DNA from: Sanchytrium tribonematis
Lineage: Eukaryota; Sanchytriomycota; Sanchytriomycetes; Sanchytriales; Sanchytriaceae
Length of the DNA stretch: 23,048 nt
Direction: 5' to 3'
Assembly (NCBI GenBank): GCA_018985235.1
Contig: JADGIG010000078.1
Coordinates: forward strand, 1 to 23,048
The translations under genes were made by a program, and so were the position numbers. Position 1 is the stretch's first letter, and every line of letters starts with the position of its first letter. Shown here piece by piece: positions 1-8,638 of the stretch. The notes under the pieces are model-generated. The model saw only the letters and a list, made by a program, of their open reading frames with translations, made no database searches and was not told where the DNA came from.

Positions 1-2735
1 TTAGTACCTAAAGCAAAAGTTCCAGATATAGAAAATGCATCCCTTCTATCGCCAATAATGCTCATTAATGGAAACATGTAATTTCTCAATTTAACGACTG
101 CTTTGCTTGCCGAAAAATGAAAATTTCTAAAAGCCTTGAACTCATAAAGATTCTGACCATTTTCTACATTTTTCATAAAGCTCTGGAGGTCATAAGCTGG
201 CGTTGTTTCCATTTGAAATTGGTCGAGAGCATATGTGAGCAATGGAATTTGAACAGGGGTCTTGTCGCTGCTAAATGGCTTTACAAAATTTCTATATTCT
301 CTAGAAATATCTTCTTTAAACATCTTATTTAGTTGAATATAATAATCGCTCATGTACTCCAACAGTTCATAGTATTTTTGTTTCAAATCTGCATTTTCCT
401 CGACAGAAAATTCCTTGTGCTGATTGTGATGTAACGGATTGCTATGCATGGTCTCCTGTTGTTTACCGGGCTCGTTTATTTTAACATTGAAAAGCTTAGC
501 TTTCTCTTGGAACAATGCTTCTCTATTTAGTCGTCTTATCTGCTCTAATCTTCCAATTTGTAGGTTTAAATTCAAGACGCTCTCAAAAGCATCATCTTCT
601 ATGGTAAAAAGACATTTGTTACAACTTGTGATTATTTTAAACGGAAGTGATCTAAAACTCGTGCTTTCACTAGGCTTCATGAAAAGCTGTGCACTTTTCC
701 AGATAAGAAGTAAACCCGTGGTAATTTCTTGAGTGCTCCAAGTCCAACATGGAATTTGTAAAAAGAAATGCTCTGCATTAAATCTCAAAGTATTGTTTTG
801 AAATGTTATCAAGGCCTTATTTATGACCAATAATTCGTGTACCTTGTCGTACGAAAGATTAACCACAGCATTGCATTGAAGCTGGAAATACTGGTCATAA
901 GTCAATGTTACAGGATCTAAATCAACATGAAGCTGAGCCTGCTCATTTAAAGGATTAAAAAATCGTATATTGATGCCTTTTAATGCGTTCAAGCTGAAAA
1001 TAGTACTAGTTGGTCCAATGGTTGGACTAGATACAGGAGTAATGCCGTTTCCTTTGACTTTGTTTAATGCGGTTAGAATATTTTGTAAAATCGATGTTCT
1101 TATAAATACACTCACAGTGCCATTAATGAAAATTTCACCGTCAAAAGTTATATCATGTAAATGAGCCAGATCACTAAAGTGATCACCGATTGTCAGATAC
1201 TCGCAACGAGTCAGTGAATCAACAGTGGTGTTCCGGAGAGTCAATTTGCATGATTCAGTTAAAAGAAAAATTTGTATTTCTTTTAGAATTATTTCCTTCT
1301 TAAATGGGTATTCGGAAGGCGTTCTGAAAGTAGTCAAGTCCTCTTTTGCCTGTTTTAAAGTCGGCCAAACCTTAAAGAACAGCTCATCCTTAATTGTTAG
1401 CACTGAGCTTTCTACTGATTGAAAATTGTTGTAACTGGGTATCATCCATTTCTCAGGACTATGTAATGAGCTAAGAATAGCATTGGTCCGTCTCAAACGG
1501 GTAGCAGAATCTGGTAATTGTGTCCAGCACTCTCTAATAGATTGTAAATACTCTAAATTTGTCAGCTTTAACGAACAAAAACTGATGTTTCTGTGAATTA
1601 GTTCAAGAATGACGGATTCGACTTTTAAATCTTGAACTTTAAACTGTACTGGATTCATCAAAATCCACAAGTCATTTTTAAGAATCGACGGCAATGAATT
1701 TTGATCAAAATCGGGCAATCTACTAAGAGCTAATCCTGAAGAATAAATCTGGTAAAATTTAATTTGGTGCAGCTCTAATTTATAGACTATATTTCTCATG
1801 TCATAGTTGATGATAGCATACTTGATGTTAATTTCAAACTTTGAATCTCTTGGCTCATCGTTTTTCGAGCTGATTTGACTAATAAAATCAGAAACAGATT
1901 GTCGAAAATTGAATAATATAGGAAGAAGTTGAAAATTGAACATGACATCCACTTGATTTACATTGACTTCTATTTCAGTAACAATTCTATTGATTTTGGT
2001 GTTGAGCTCCTCCGGAATATCAATCAATTCCTTGTCATTATTGTGTATCATTTGGAGTGGTTTCTGGCGCTTTTTAAATGCGAGGCCGATTTGCCTGCTA
2101 CTAAGTAGCATTTTTTCTTGTAAAAACATAGCAATATTAAAATTCGCGGTGATACCATGTGATTGTAAAATGTGAAATGAACTTAATTCAAATCTCGAGG
2201 TGTGAAATAAGAAAATAGCATTGAAAATGGTAATATCTAAATTGTATGATGCTGATGAATTGGGTCCCCGTTCTGATTTCAAGTCTTGATATAAGGCAGC
2301 CATCCGAAGCATATCTCCGGAAACTTCCTCAATTGATCCACTTATAATTTTGTTGTAAGATCCAACTGCATTTCGCATGGAGAAATATGGTCCATTGCAT
2401 TCTTTGACAGAAATCTTCCATACATTCTCCGAAAATGAAACGGAAAAATTTTTCAACTGAATTTCTACCTGGGCTTTGATTTTTAAATCGTCAAATTGCA
2501 ATATGATGAATCTCCTCAAAAAAGCTATCACTTCTTTCATAAGCATGGATCTTTTGGTTTTACTTGATTTCTTCACAATTATTTCGCAATATATCCATTC
2601 TAGTTTGATTTTGTAGCCAATTCGTACCCTCAGCAATCCTCGGAATCCGATTAGGCGAATAGGTATAGCAAATTTGCTTACCATCGACAAAAAGCAGGCC
2701 AACAGTATAATTATGTAATAGATTGGCGTCCACAT
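1..2735 (-). CDS. FMP27: Bridge-like lipid-transfer protein, FMP27/BLTP2 (SABRE/Hobbit) family, partial
   Basis: Reading down from the ATG at 2735-2733, the frame stays open for 911 codons to the window edge, so the C-terminal part is missing. Seen: a hydrophobic N-terminal segment (residues about 4-20), then a short basic stretch and long beta-rich sequence without low complexity. Near residues 880-890 there is a V-K-L-R-N-Y-M-F-P-L block, which resembles the L-R-D-Y-P-L-P-L block of FMP27 proteins; it follows a helical E-Y-M-S-D-Y-Y segment, as in the family. Known: these are very long (often over 2000 residues), membrane-anchored hydrophobic-groove proteins that bridge ER and other membranes, including plasma membrane contacts, and move bulk phospholipid. 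No intron is needed in the visible part. A VPS13 or Csf1-type relative is possible but fits less well. Confidence 0.78.
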   Translation of the reverse strand, partial: MWTPIYYIIILLACFLSMVSKFAIPIRLIGFRGLLRVRIGYKIKLEWIYCEIIVKKSSKTKRSMLMKEVIAFLRRFIILQFDDLKIKAQVEIQLKNFSVSFSENVWKISVKECNGPYFSMRNAVGSYNKIISGSIEEVSGDMLRMAALYQDLKSERGPNSSASYNLDITIFNAIFLFHTSRFELSSFHILQSHGITANFNIAMFLQEKMLLSSRQIGLAFKKRQKPLQMIHNNDKELIDIPEELNTKINRIVTEIEVNVNQVDVMFNFQLLPILFNFRQSVSDFISQISSKNDEPRDSKFEINIKYAIINYDMRNIVYKLELHQIKFYQIYSSGLALSRLPDFDQNSLPSILKNDLWILMNPVQFKVQDLKVESVILELIHRNISFCSLKLTNLEYLQSIRECWTQLPDSATRLRRTNAILSSLHSPEKWMIPSYNNFQSVESSVLTIKDELFFKVWPTLKQAKEDLTTFRTPSEYPFKKEIILKEIQIFLLTESCKLTLRNTTVDSLTRCEYLTIGDHFSDLAHLHDITFDGEIFINGTVSVFIRTSILQNILTALNKVKGNGITPVSSPTIGPTSTIFSLNALKGINIRFFNPLNEQAQLHVDLDPVTLTYDQYFQLQCNAVVNLSYDKVHELLVINKALITFQNNTLRFNAEHFFLQIPCWTWSTQEITTGLLLIWKSAQLFMKPSESTSFRSLPFKIITSCNKCLFTIEDDAFESVLNLNLQIGRLEQIRRLNREALFQEKAKLFNVKINEPGKQQETMHSNPLHHNQHKEFSVEENADLKQKYYELLEYMSDYYIQLNKMFKEDISREYRNFVKPFSSDKTPVQIPLLTYALDQFQMETTPAYDLQSFMKNVENGQNLYEFKAFRNFHFSASKAVVKLRNYMFPLMSIIGDRRDAFSISGTFALGT

Positions 2736-3013
2736 AAAAGTTTAATCTTAAGAACTTGTTTCAAATGTCACACTTGAGTCTGGTTGATCCAATCTTCATC
2801 GTTTGGCTGCTAATTTTTGACTTGATTAAAATACGGATTTAAATTTGTAATCATTACTTATATCTGCTTAAATTTGTCAAACTAAAATTTGAAATTAGAT
2901 TATACTTCCATTGACACAAAGGATTTATTCTTTCAAGGCAAGGAAAAAGAATTAGCCGATATGGACATTATTTGAATTTGCAATAATTGTAATGCAAAAC
3001 TTTGTGTCACATT
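2736..3013. promoter_or_regulatory. Divergent intergenic region between FMP27 and IFT57, with a CCAAT box
   Basis: This 278-nt AT-rich gap separates two head-to-head genes and must hold both promoters. A CCAAT element lies at 2789-2793, about 55 nt upstream of the FMP27 ATG. I saw no open frame with coding character and no RNA gene. Confidence 0.5.
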
Positions 3014-4052
3014 ATGGACATTTTAAAATTGAAATTAGAAAGATTGGGATGTAACACGATTTTGGAGCAAAATAAACTCTCCAAATTAGAAAAAAACTTG
3101 TTCGATCAATCCGGTAAACCTCAGGCGATGCAATATTTTATAGTCTTAGTGAAATGGCTATTTCAATTAAATCAAATACAGCCGAAATGGAATTCCGAGA
3201 CCGAGCAGAATAAAATATTGGATGAGATATCTAGTATTTTTAAATCAATGAAAATCAGTGTGCCTTCAGCATCACTCAAACTAGGAAGCGGACCAGAGAT
3301 TGCAACCGCATTGAACGAATTATGCAACAAGGTTTTACCAGTAAATGGGAAAGTTGTATACAAAAATGAAAGTGTCCTTGGGAATGCGACTCAAAGGCAA
3401 CTGGAATACGAATTTATCGACGAGCAAATTACGCAGAAAAATCATGCTGAATCAAAAACAGACATATTTACTCCTTTGAATCTTGAATTTCAGAATTATG
3501 TGGTTCCTGAAATTTCAGTGTGGAATAGGGAAGTTGAGTCTCTCGACTTTTCAGAGCTCGTACCACATAACAACACAGATTGGAGAGTTCACTGGGAGCA
3601 AATCAATGGACATATACAATATATTTCTCAAAATCTGAACGGGCTAGAGGGACCTTTACTTCAAATGGTAAAATCAAATTCCGATATCTTGGAGAAAATC
3701 TTGGCGAGAGAAAAGCATTTAAATGAGGCATTCTCATCATTGGTATTCCCAACTCATTTAGATTTCGGAATATAGGCAAGTTTACAATCAGTTTCAATCA
3801 AATAATCTAGAGAAGACAAAAGAGCAGGAAAACATAAAACAAATGACCCTTCAATTATCTGAGACTTCTGGTGAATTGGATAAAATAATTAAACAGATGG
3901 ATGAATATGGTTCAAAAATAACAGATGCATCACCACTGACGGATATTAAGAATGCGATATCTGAGTTAAAAAAAGAGCTTCTACAAACTGACATCATCAT
4001 TAATGTATACAGGCAAGGCCATCTTCAAAAGACAATGGAGGTTTCTAAATAA
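3014..4052 (+). CDS. IFT57: Intraflagellar transport protein 57 (IFT-B subunit)
   Basis: Join 3014-3742 and 3762-4052 around a 19-nt intron gives 339 residues. Start: the first in-frame ATG at 3014; the frame extends upstream only through non-ATG codons. Seen: an N-terminal calponin-homology-like region (about 1-115) with a W-L segment followed by S-L-K-L-G-S-G, which matches the S-K-L-K-S-G-Y-G block of IFT57. A W-R-V-H-W motif comes next, then a C-terminal coiled coil. Splicing restores L-I-S-E-Y-R-Q, the counterpart of the family's L-V-x-E-Y-R block, and D-A-S-P-L-x-D-I-K matches the family's D-G-A-P-L-V-K-I-K. Known: IFT57 pairs with IFT20 in IFT-B2 and works in anterograde cargo transport within cilia. 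It is shorter than the human protein (about 429), mainly in the acidic linker. It implies a flagellated stage. Confidence 0.85.
3743..3761 (+). other. 19-nt spliceosomal intron in IFT57
   Basis: The sequence is gtattcccaactcatttag, phase 0, between codons TTG and ATT. Removing it joins two otherwise broken coiled-coil frames and creates the family-conserved E-Y-R block. The alternative acceptor TATAG at 3771-3775 would lead to an early stop in the resulting frame, which favours the acceptor at 3761. Confidence 0.85.
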
Positions 4053-4097
4053 AATACAGAATATTTGGGTTTGAAACAACGTTTTTGTTTCGTAACA

Positions 4098-4301
4098 ATG
4101 GACATTGAGCTGTTATTAAACGCCCTTTTCGTTTACCCAAACCTTAATTCGAACCAAACAGATTACAGCGCTAAGCACAAAAAATTTAGGAACGACTTTT
4201 TAAATCCCAAAGTCGATCCTTTTTTACACCACCAAGATTTCCAAGTCAATAATTTGCCAGATACTGATATGATAGTAGACGAGGAAATAGTTGAAGAATA
4301 G
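4098..4301 (+). CDS. Small acidic-tailed protein of unknown function (67 residues)
   Basis: The ATG at 4098 opens a frame that begins M-D-I-E-L-L-L-N-A-L-F and ends in an acidic tail (M-I-V-D-E-E-I-V-E-E). It sits 45 nt after the IFT57 stop. AATAAA at 4303-4308 begins just past its TAG stop, as for its neighbours, which supports a real transcript. There is no transmembrane segment or recognisable motif, and I do not recognise the family. The N-terminal leucine-rich helix plus short basic stretch (K-H-K-K-F-R) could be a subunit-docking segment of a larger complex, but that is a guess. It could also be a terminal exon of a gene that I did not resolve. Confidence 0.5.
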   Translation: MDIELLLNALFVYPNLNSNQTDYSAKHKKFRNDFLNPKVDPFLHHQDFQVNNLPDTDMIVDEEIVEE

Positions 4302-4430
4302 TAATAAATTTATAATTTAGTTTATCGACACTTATCATCTATTTTTGCACCAAGCAAAAGTCTTTAATCATTCCTTTGGTTTTCATTGGTCCGTGTGAAA
4401 TCATAAGATCCTTTCAAACCAAACTAGACC

Positions 4431-4952
4431 ATGATTGAGCTGCCAAGTTGGTTGAATCCTGAAGACTACGAAGGAAAGAAAATGACTCATGAGGAAGCCA
4501 TGTCATTGGCTGTACAACTGAGCATGAAAAATATAGAAAACAATAGTGGCGGTCCATTTGGTGCCGTCATTTTATCACCTGTTGACAACACCGTAATAAG
4601 CGTGGGCGTAAATTTAGTAGTAACTCTCGGTTCTTCCATGTACCATGCTGAAATTGTCGCCATCTTACGAGCTCAGAAAAATCGACAATTATTTCGCATT
4701 AATGAAGGTATACTATTCACTTCTTCTCAACCTTGCTGTATGTGCTATGGCAGCTTGTTTTGGAGTGGAATTGATCAGCTTGTCATCGGAGCACGTAAAG
4801 AAGATGTTGAAACCTACACCGAATTTAAGGAAGGTCCCTTGCCGAGCGATTGGCAGTTGGAGTTGAAAGTCAGAGATATCAAGGTAAAAACGGACTTTTT
4901 AAGAGATGATGCTATTGAGGCGTTAAAACAGTACAGTAACGTCCACTATTAA
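4431..4952 (+). CDS. Nucleoside deaminase, zinc-dependent CDA/TadA superfamily
   Basis: 173 residues from the ATG at 4431, without introns. The zinc site is complete: H72-A-E74 supplies one ligand and the proton-shuttle glutamate, and P101-C102-C103-M-C105 supplies the two cysteine ligands. An N-terminal G-G-P-F-G-A block precedes them. The C-terminal half (A-R-K-E-D-V-E, E-G-P-L-P-S-D-W, a D-x-L-R-D-D-A helix) resembles a bacterial nucleoside/guanine-deaminase-like group rather than the eukaryotic tRNA adenosine deaminase ADAT2. Known: the superfamily hydrolytically deaminates a base amino group. The substrate (guanine, cytosine or adenine derivative) cannot be read from sequence alone. AATAAA follows the stop directly at 4953-4958. 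A CCAAT-type box (ATTGG, 4385-4389) lies about 45 nt upstream. Horizontal origin is possible. Confidence 0.85.
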   Translation: MIELPSWLNPEDYEGKKMTHEEAMSLAVQLSMKNIENNSGGPFGAVILSPVDNTVISVGVNLVVTLGSSMYHAEIVAILRAQKNRQLFRINEGILFTSSQPCCMCYGSLFWSGIDQLVIGARKEDVETYTEFKEGPLPSDWQLELKVRDIKVKTDFLRDDAIEALKQYSNVHY

Positions 4953-4975
4953 AATAAAACTTATGGGAATTCTCC

Positions 4976-5365
4976 ATGTTCCAATTCAAGCGTTTCCATA
5001 CACATGATATTCTACAATTGTCTCACAAGCTTCTACCAAGACATAATCCAAAGGTAATGCATAATGACTCCGAAATAGACCTTAAATATTTCATGGAAAA
5101 AATTAGATCTGGGTCAGTCATAAAAATTAATTTTGATAGTGAGGATTTCACCGGAGTGATGATTCAAAAGAGGAAGAAAGGCATAGATTCGTCTATCCAT
5201 CTTCGTCAGCCCAATTACCACAGTACAGCTGTAGAACGAATGTTTAAAGTTCATAGCCCTAAGCTGTCATTAATTACTGTTATAAAGGAAGCGAAATGGG
5301 CCAGAAGAGCTCGATTGTACTACTTACGGGACCATCCAACCAAAGCAAAATCTGGATATAAATAA
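4976..5365 (+). CDS. MRPL19: Mitochondrial large-subunit ribosomal protein bL19m
   Basis: 129 residues from the ATG at 4976, only 23 nt after the preceding stop. The core matches bL19: G-S-V-I-K-I-N, F-T-G-V-M-I-Q-K-R-K-K-G-I, V-E-R-M-F-K-V-H-S-P and the C-terminal K-W-A-R-R-A-R-L-Y-Y-L-R-D. The first 25 or so residues are basic with few acidic residues, as expected of a mitochondrial presequence, and exceed the bacterial protein at this end. Known: bL19 lies at the subunit interface of the bacterial-type ribosome. The AATAAA hexamer at 5361-5366 contains the stop codon. The stop of the convergent Timeless gene is 10 nt further on. Confidence 0.9.
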   Translation: MFQFKRFHTHDILQLSHKLLPRHNPKVMHNDSEIDLKYFMEKIRSGSVIKINFDSEDFTGVMIQKRKKGIDSSIHLRQPNYHSTAVERMFKVHSPKLSLITVIKEAKWARRARLYYLRDHPTKAKSGYK

Positions 5366-5375
5366 AAATATACAT

Positions 5376-7471
5376 TTACTCTTCGATACATAGAGATGGG
5401 GATTCTAAATTGATGTGCCACAGTTGTTGAGTGAAATCTAAAAATATTTTACCAGCTTCGTGTTTTTCCTCCTCGGAAGAATCTTCTAATTCAATCTGTT
5501 CAGATACCCTTACATTTGGCGTGGCCCCAAAATCATTTCCGTTCTTTGTATATCCCCTTATTCTATAAACATCATTTTTAGTCTTGGAGAAATAAAATTC
5601 GATTATATGTTTTGGATCTTTCTTTAAGTGCTCCTTGATCTTTTTACCAATTTTGTCAGTGAGCTGCACTAATGATTTGCGTTCTCCATCACTTACATCC
5701 AATGGTTTTTCCAAAGTACTGATCAAAATATGCAAATATTGCATCTTAAACATATAAATAAACATATCCTGCTTAAATAGTATTCTATGCAGCATTTTTA
5801 TGATACTGTGAAGTAAAACTGAATTCAGATCCATCTGTAATGCAGTCATGTAGCACTCTACAATGGACTCAGTCGCAAAATACTAAATGAACATGTAAAT
5901 ACATTTTCAAAGGTTGACACATCGACGGATCTTTCTGTTCCTTTCTGCTTCCTTTTCATGAATATAAAATTATTAATTCCACTATAAAATTCCAACGCTC
6001 TAAAGATCGAGTCGTTCAATAATATGCAACTTTTTATCAGTCCGTATCCGTAATTCCTTGCATCACGAGTCATTTGGGTCATGATTGTAAATAGTCTCTC
6101 ATCGTAAAACAACTTCGCTTGAATGGAAGTTGCTAAATCAAGAATTTCGTCATCGGAACATAATTCTTTCAAACTAGCAGAGTAATAGGCTAAACAGTCC
6201 GCCACTTTGGTAAATTCAGAATATTTTTCTTTCTCATCTGCTGCAACTTGAAAACATGACATCAAATATCTAATAAATCTAGTGGAATATAAATGGCTTA
6301 CCAAATTCCAATTCAGCTCAATGTCCGTCCCATCAATATTATATATAATCCGGTTCTTTTTGAAGCAATAAATCATGAATTCCAAAACTTGCTTGACCAA
6401 AATCATATAATAAAGTCTCGTTTCATCGCTTGTGTGTTGTTTATGGCTTTCCAAATCTTCCTGCAAAGTACTAAATAAAGGATTTGCGCCAGTATATATA
6501 AACTTTACAAGGATTTCTCGAATTAGAGCATGACCCTTTGGTGACAAGTAGTTTCTAGATTGATTTAATCCAACTGTAAATTTCTTCTTTTTACGATACT
6601 TGACTAGTTTAGCTTTGTTAAGATCCTCATAATCAGGATTTAAATTTCCAGAGACAGTTTTTATCACTTCGTCATCTACACCAATCAATTGTATGCGCGA
6701 TTTATATCTCATGGCAGAGGTTAACTTTTCTTTAGGATTAAGAATTTGCTCCTTCCTCATCAACTGTGCAAATTCGGAAGATCTCTCAAATAAACTTGGT
6801 ACATCCAAAATGAGGCTATGCATGATATCCAATAGAATCGAGTTCCATGATTTAAACTCCATCTTTCCTAATTGAGAACATACTTTTAAAATTAAATTAA
6901 ATAAATTACAATTTTTAAAGCAATTAATTAACTGCTCGTGATAAGATTCGATTTGAAAATCAGATTTTATATTTGTCGGGTCTTCTATTCTCAATAAATT
7001 TCTGAGAAATAACATACACATTCTTAATAATTGCTGGTCTTTGTCATCACGTTGTCTAAAATCTCGAGAAAATAGTTTTACAATCAGCTGCTTGACCAAA
7101 TTCATGTGATATTCATTACTAAATAGCTTTTTGTGATAAATCTGGATTTCTTCGTGATGTGTTGGCCAAGTTAAAGGTACAAGCAATTCTAGAACACTTG
7201 TTGCAATTTTTTTGTTATTCAAATGATCTTGCAAAATTGGTAACAAATCTGTTTCCGTGAACTTCTGATCAATCAGCCATTTTAAAGTTGGCCTTTGGTT
7301 TGTCAGTTCTTCTTCTTTCAATATATTTTTGATGTCTTGCAAAACTTCATTGCAACTATCACCCAGTACGTATGTAGGTTCATTAAATTGATTTAGTTCA
7401 ATACTACCCAGTGCATTAATCAAACTGACAAGTCTTCCAAGGTCGAAAAGAATATCATCGTCACTCTCCAT
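5376..7471 (-). CDS. TOF1: Timeless/Tof1/Swi1 replication-fork protection protein, short form
   Basis: Join 7471-5903 and 5882-5376 (minus strand) around a 20-nt intron; 691 residues. The N-terminal Timeless block is clear: Y-V-L-G-D-S-C-N-E-V-L-Q-D-I, then T-D-L-L-P-I-L and L-L-V-P-L-T-W-P. Past residue 470 come N-Y-G-Y-G-L-I-K-S and N-F-I-F-M-K-R-K, then an acidic E-D-S-S-E-E-E-K-H-E segment near the end. Known: with Tipin/Csm3, Tof1 travels with the replisome, couples helicase to polymerase, supports S-phase checkpoint signalling and enforces programmed fork pausing. Fungal and animal members usually have about 970-1240 residues, so the C-terminal region is largely missing here. No nearby frame extends it. 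The start is the first ATG after the divergent promoter. Confidence 0.88.
5883..5902 (-). other. 20-nt spliceosomal intron in Timeless/Tof1
   Basis: On the coding strand the intron reads gtatttacatgttcatttag, phase 0, after F-E-N and before Y-F-A-T-E-S. Retention gives a stop 14 codons later. Excision joins the 523-codon first frame to the 169-codon second frame without a break. Confidence 0.85.
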
Positions 7472-7577
7472 GTTGCAAAAAGTTGAACATTAAATGCTCT
7501 ACCAAAATCCTTTCGCGAGATTTACTGCGCATTCTTTTAATGCCAAAAGGATTTATTTGAAGTCCTGAACAGAGCTC

Positions 7578-7610
7578 ATTGGATAAACTTATGATTGGTC
7601 ACCCTCCAAT
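7578..7610. promoter_or_regulatory. Cluster of three CCAAT boxes in a divergent promoter
   Basis: ATTGG occurs at 7578-7582 and 7594-7598 (the latter in a TGATTGGTCA context, a good NF-Y site), and CCAAT at 7606-7610. They sit in the 185-nt gap between the Timeless start (7471) and the small gene at 7657. Known: NF-Y/HAP binds CCAAT 50-100 bp upstream of transcription starts in fungi and animals. Use here is inferred. Confidence 0.5.
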
Positions 7611-7656
7611 TGTATTTTTTGTTATATATTTGACGTTTGCAGGGCAAGCTTAACGC

Positions 7657-7875
7657 ATGTACCACAGAGATACAGATGGCGAAAAATTATCTCTAATTGC
7701 ACATCAATTAGTATCCGAAATCAGGAAAAGCAACCCAGAACAATTTTACTTTAGGTCTTCCGGGATCCCCCACATAAAGACTGTTCTTTTATTTGAATTA
7801 CAAAAACTAAAGAATCCCATGCTTATGCGCAATAAAAGACTCACGCGATCTAATTTTCGAAATAAATTTTATTAA
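7657..7875 (+). CDS. Small basic protein of unknown function (72 residues)
   Basis: The ATG at 7657 is preceded in frame by a TAA at 7651-7653, so this is the longest start unless an upstream exon exists. The protein has an N-terminal amphipathic stretch (G-E-K-L-S-L-I-A-H-Q-L-V-S-E-I), a central F-Y-F-R-S-S-G-I-P segment and an Arg/Lys-rich tail. I do not recognise the family. Support for a real gene: it fills the gap behind a CCAAT-rich divergent promoter, it has AATAAA at 7861-7866, and its composition is unlike that of a random frame. Its stop codon overlaps the stop of the convergent zinc-finger gene. Confidence 0.5.
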   Translation: MYHRDTDGEKLSLIAHQLVSEIRKSNPEQFYFRSSGIPHIKTVLLFELQKLKNPMLMRNKRLTRSNFRNKFY

Positions 7876-8612
7876 CAAATTTCAATCAATTCTTCAGAGT
7901 CATCTACGACTCCATACCATTGCATTAAAAGATCCTCTCCACCTAGCTTGCTTTTCGAGCCATGTGTGTCATCTATATGTTCCGTCAAGTTGGATAACTT
8001 TTTATATGATTGCATGCAAAATGGACACTTCACTTGAAGATTTCCTTTATGCAGTTTTTGGTGTCTTATTAATGCAGATTTAAATCCAAAGTTCTTGTCG
8101 CAGACACTGCAGTGATGCTTTTTAATTTGAAAATGAATTGCTTCGATATGAGAATTTAAATTGTAATTGGAAACAAACGTTTTTTCACACAAATCATATG
8201 GACAAGAAAATATTCTTTTCTTCACATGCTTGGCTTCATGAATGATTTGCTCCGTAGGATGTTCTGATTGTATATGATCTTCCATTTGTTCAATTGGTAT
8301 CTTAATAAAACAAATACCGCAAACAACTAATTTCGATTTTTTTTCCTTTTTTACAACCATCTTTTTGGATTTATCATGACGCTTCATGTGCTGATTCAAA
8401 TTAGATTTATAAGTAAACTCTTTCCCGCAGTGACATTTAAATTCCTTGGGCTCGTGAACTTTATTGTGATCATTTAGATGAGCCAATCTTTTAAAAGTTT
8501 TTTTACAAATTTGACATTCATGCAGCCTCTCTTCGGAATGAACTAGCAAGTGTTCGTTGTAATGTCCTAGATGATCAAAAACTTTTTGACACTCTTTACA
8601 TTGTCGAGTCAT
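7872..8612 (-). CDS. C2H2 zinc-finger protein, possibly TFIIIA
   Basis: 246 residues from the ATG at 8612. About seven zinc fingers are visible in order: C-x2-C at residues about 4-7, a second C-x2-C finger, a short C-x-C finger, a weak fourth with C-x2-C and H-x4-H, then a C-x4-C finger, then two C-x2-C fingers. Linkers are not the canonical T-G-E-K-P, and a Lys-rich segment lies between fingers 3 and 4. The fifth and sixth (N-Y-N-L-N-S-H-I then F-G-F-K-S-A-L-I-R-H) resemble the last two fingers of TFIIIA, which binds the 5S rRNA gene internal promoter and 5S RNA. TFIIIA normally has nine fingers, so this is tentative; a sequence-specific transcription factor of another family is the alternative. 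The start lies 26 nt from the divergent aminopeptidase start. Confidence 0.7.
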   Translation of the reverse strand: MTRQCKECQKVFDHLGHYNEHLLVHSEERLHECQICKKTFKRLAHLNDHNKVHEPKEFKCHCGKEFTYKSNLNQHMKRHDKSKKMVVKKEKKSKLVVCGICFIKIPIEQMEDHIQSEHPTEQIIHEAKHVKKRIFSCPYDLCEKTFVSNYNLNSHIEAIHFQIKKHHCSVCDKNFGFKSALIRHQKLHKGNLQVKCPFCMQSYKKLSNLTEHIDDTHGSKSKLGGEDLLMQWYGVVDDSEELIEIC

Positions 8613-8638
8613 CAAATGATCGTTTCTCCTTTGTTACA

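Noticed and set aside
3002-3013. Four-codon upstream extension of IFT57
   Set aside because: It begins with TTG, not ATG; the first in-frame ATG is at 3014 and the conserved region starts after it.
6293-6875. Two plus-strand frames inside the Timeless gene
   Set aside because: Shadows of the coding strand; Timeless family motifs cover the same bases on the minus strand.
7592-7650. Possible upstream exon (ATG at 7592) and 31-nt GT-AG intron feeding the small gene at 7657
   Set aside because: The GT at 7610 and TTTGCAG at 7634-7640 look like splice sites, but every joining I tried either gives a stop or leaves the reading frame of the 72-residue protein, and the length does not fit the 19-20-nt class.
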